A stretch of 64,000 bases of DNA from Xanthostigma xanthostigma. Its lineage: Eukaryota > Arthropoda > Insecta > Raphidioptera > Raphidiidae. The DNA is taken from NCBI GenBank assembly GCA_963575645.1, contig OY754468.1, forward strand, positions 9,796,001 to 9,860,000. The letters are read 5' to 3'. How positions within the stretch are numbered: position 1 is the first letter of the stretch; the number at the start of each line of letters is the position of its first letter. The notes under the pieces are model-generated. The model saw only the letters and a list, made by a program, of their open reading frames with translations, was not told the origin of the DNA and made no database searches. The translations under genes were made by a program, and so were the position numbers. This document shows positions 63,626 to 64,000 of the stretch, in pieces.

Positions 63626-64000
63626 AAATTAATTGCTAAATTAAAACATATTCATTATTCTTAAGCTCTTCTTAAAGAAGAGAGTTTTTACGGTTGAAGC
63701 CGTCAAACTTTTTATTATAGTGTGACTATGGAAATTCATAGTTCGATGTTGAAACACTCATATACCAAGATCCCAGACCCACCAGACTTACGTAATTTCA
63801 GTAAATTTACAAATATTTAGTTAAGAACGTATGCCAATTTGCTAGCTTGAAAGCCAGGCCCTTTCAGAGATAACAGGTACATAAAACACGTGCTTACCTA
63901 CGTACGCAATGGTATTATGCATGCATATGAGTGCGAGTGAGAGCATTATATGAGTTTTCTTTAACAGTTTCATGAAATTTATTTTTTTCATTTGTTTACA
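63626..64000. other. Unannotated stretch to the end of the window
   Basis: No gene recognised. Confidence 0.35.

Noticed and set aside
1-64000. LTR retroelements, endogenous viruses or other capsid-bearing elements
   Set aside because: No paired LTRs, gag/pol-like blocks or capsid-type frames were recognised on either strand; decayed pieces too short to see by eye cannot be excluded.
1-64000. Host protein-coding gene
   Set aside because: No exon-like conserved peptide with plausible splice sites was found; the window could still be part of a long intron.

Overview
The window looks like gene-free, repeat-saturated nuclear DNA of an insect, most likely a moth or butterfly. It is strongly AT-rich, and the longest open frame of any coding character is about 130 codons. 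Several interspersed repeats match families I know to be abundant in Lepidoptera: the RTE-like 3' ends that open with a stretch like GGTTTCACCCGGGTG and close near TTAGTATAGAT, the repeat with GATTCCGTACCTCAAAAGG, the one with ACCGACTTCAAAAAAGG, and the one with TTAGCGGATGCCTACGTCA. The assignment is recognition from memory, not a search. I found no host protein gene, no intact tRNA, no rRNA, no CRISPR, and no recognisable LTR retroelement or virus copy.

Layout. 0-7 kb: two tRNA-derived SINEs, each split by a younger insertion, plus several copies of a repeat called C here. 7.6-13.5 kb: a series of fold-back elements, two of them nested (a hAT-type element in a fold-back, and an 861-bp fold-back in the loop of another). 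13.9-18.8 kb: a split RTE-like tail holding a 1.1-kb inverted duplication of repeat C, a pogo/Tigger-type element, LINE tails and a 0.5-kb palindrome. 20-29.7 kb: hAT elements with a transposase remnant, a Ginger-type element with 4-bp target duplication, a LINE ORF2 end, and a fragment like the start of SWIM/YqaJ-type transposon proteins. 30.5-38.6 kb: nested insertions, including a CR1/Jockey-like LINE with 36-bp flanking direct repeats that holds an antisense LINE and a Harbinger-type element, which itself holds a hAT-type element. 40-64 kb: a third split SINE, more RTE tails, a second copy of a hAT family, and more fold-backs.

The most distinctive theme is a set of fold-backs with unrelated arms that share one central motif: CTGAnGA, a short hairpin, then GAAA and a tiny closing loop. 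This is the conserved core of a type I hammerhead ribozyme, as known from Penelope-like retroelements. In several of them the long inverted arms are simply an extension of helix I, so the inversion junction falls at the ribozyme core. The clearest is at 50.23-50.41 kb; others lie near 0.6-1.05, 31.0-31.3, 33.3-33.5, 53.2-53.3 and 56.9-57.1 kb, with single-ended relatives at 3.03, 51.75 and 52.73 kb.

Nothing here works together as a pathway. The window reads as an insertion history, with older RTE/LINE/repeat C sequence cut by hAT, pogo, Ginger and Harbinger-type DNA elements and by hammerhead-bearing fold-backs. Boundaries are read by eye; those fixed by a target duplication are the most exact.
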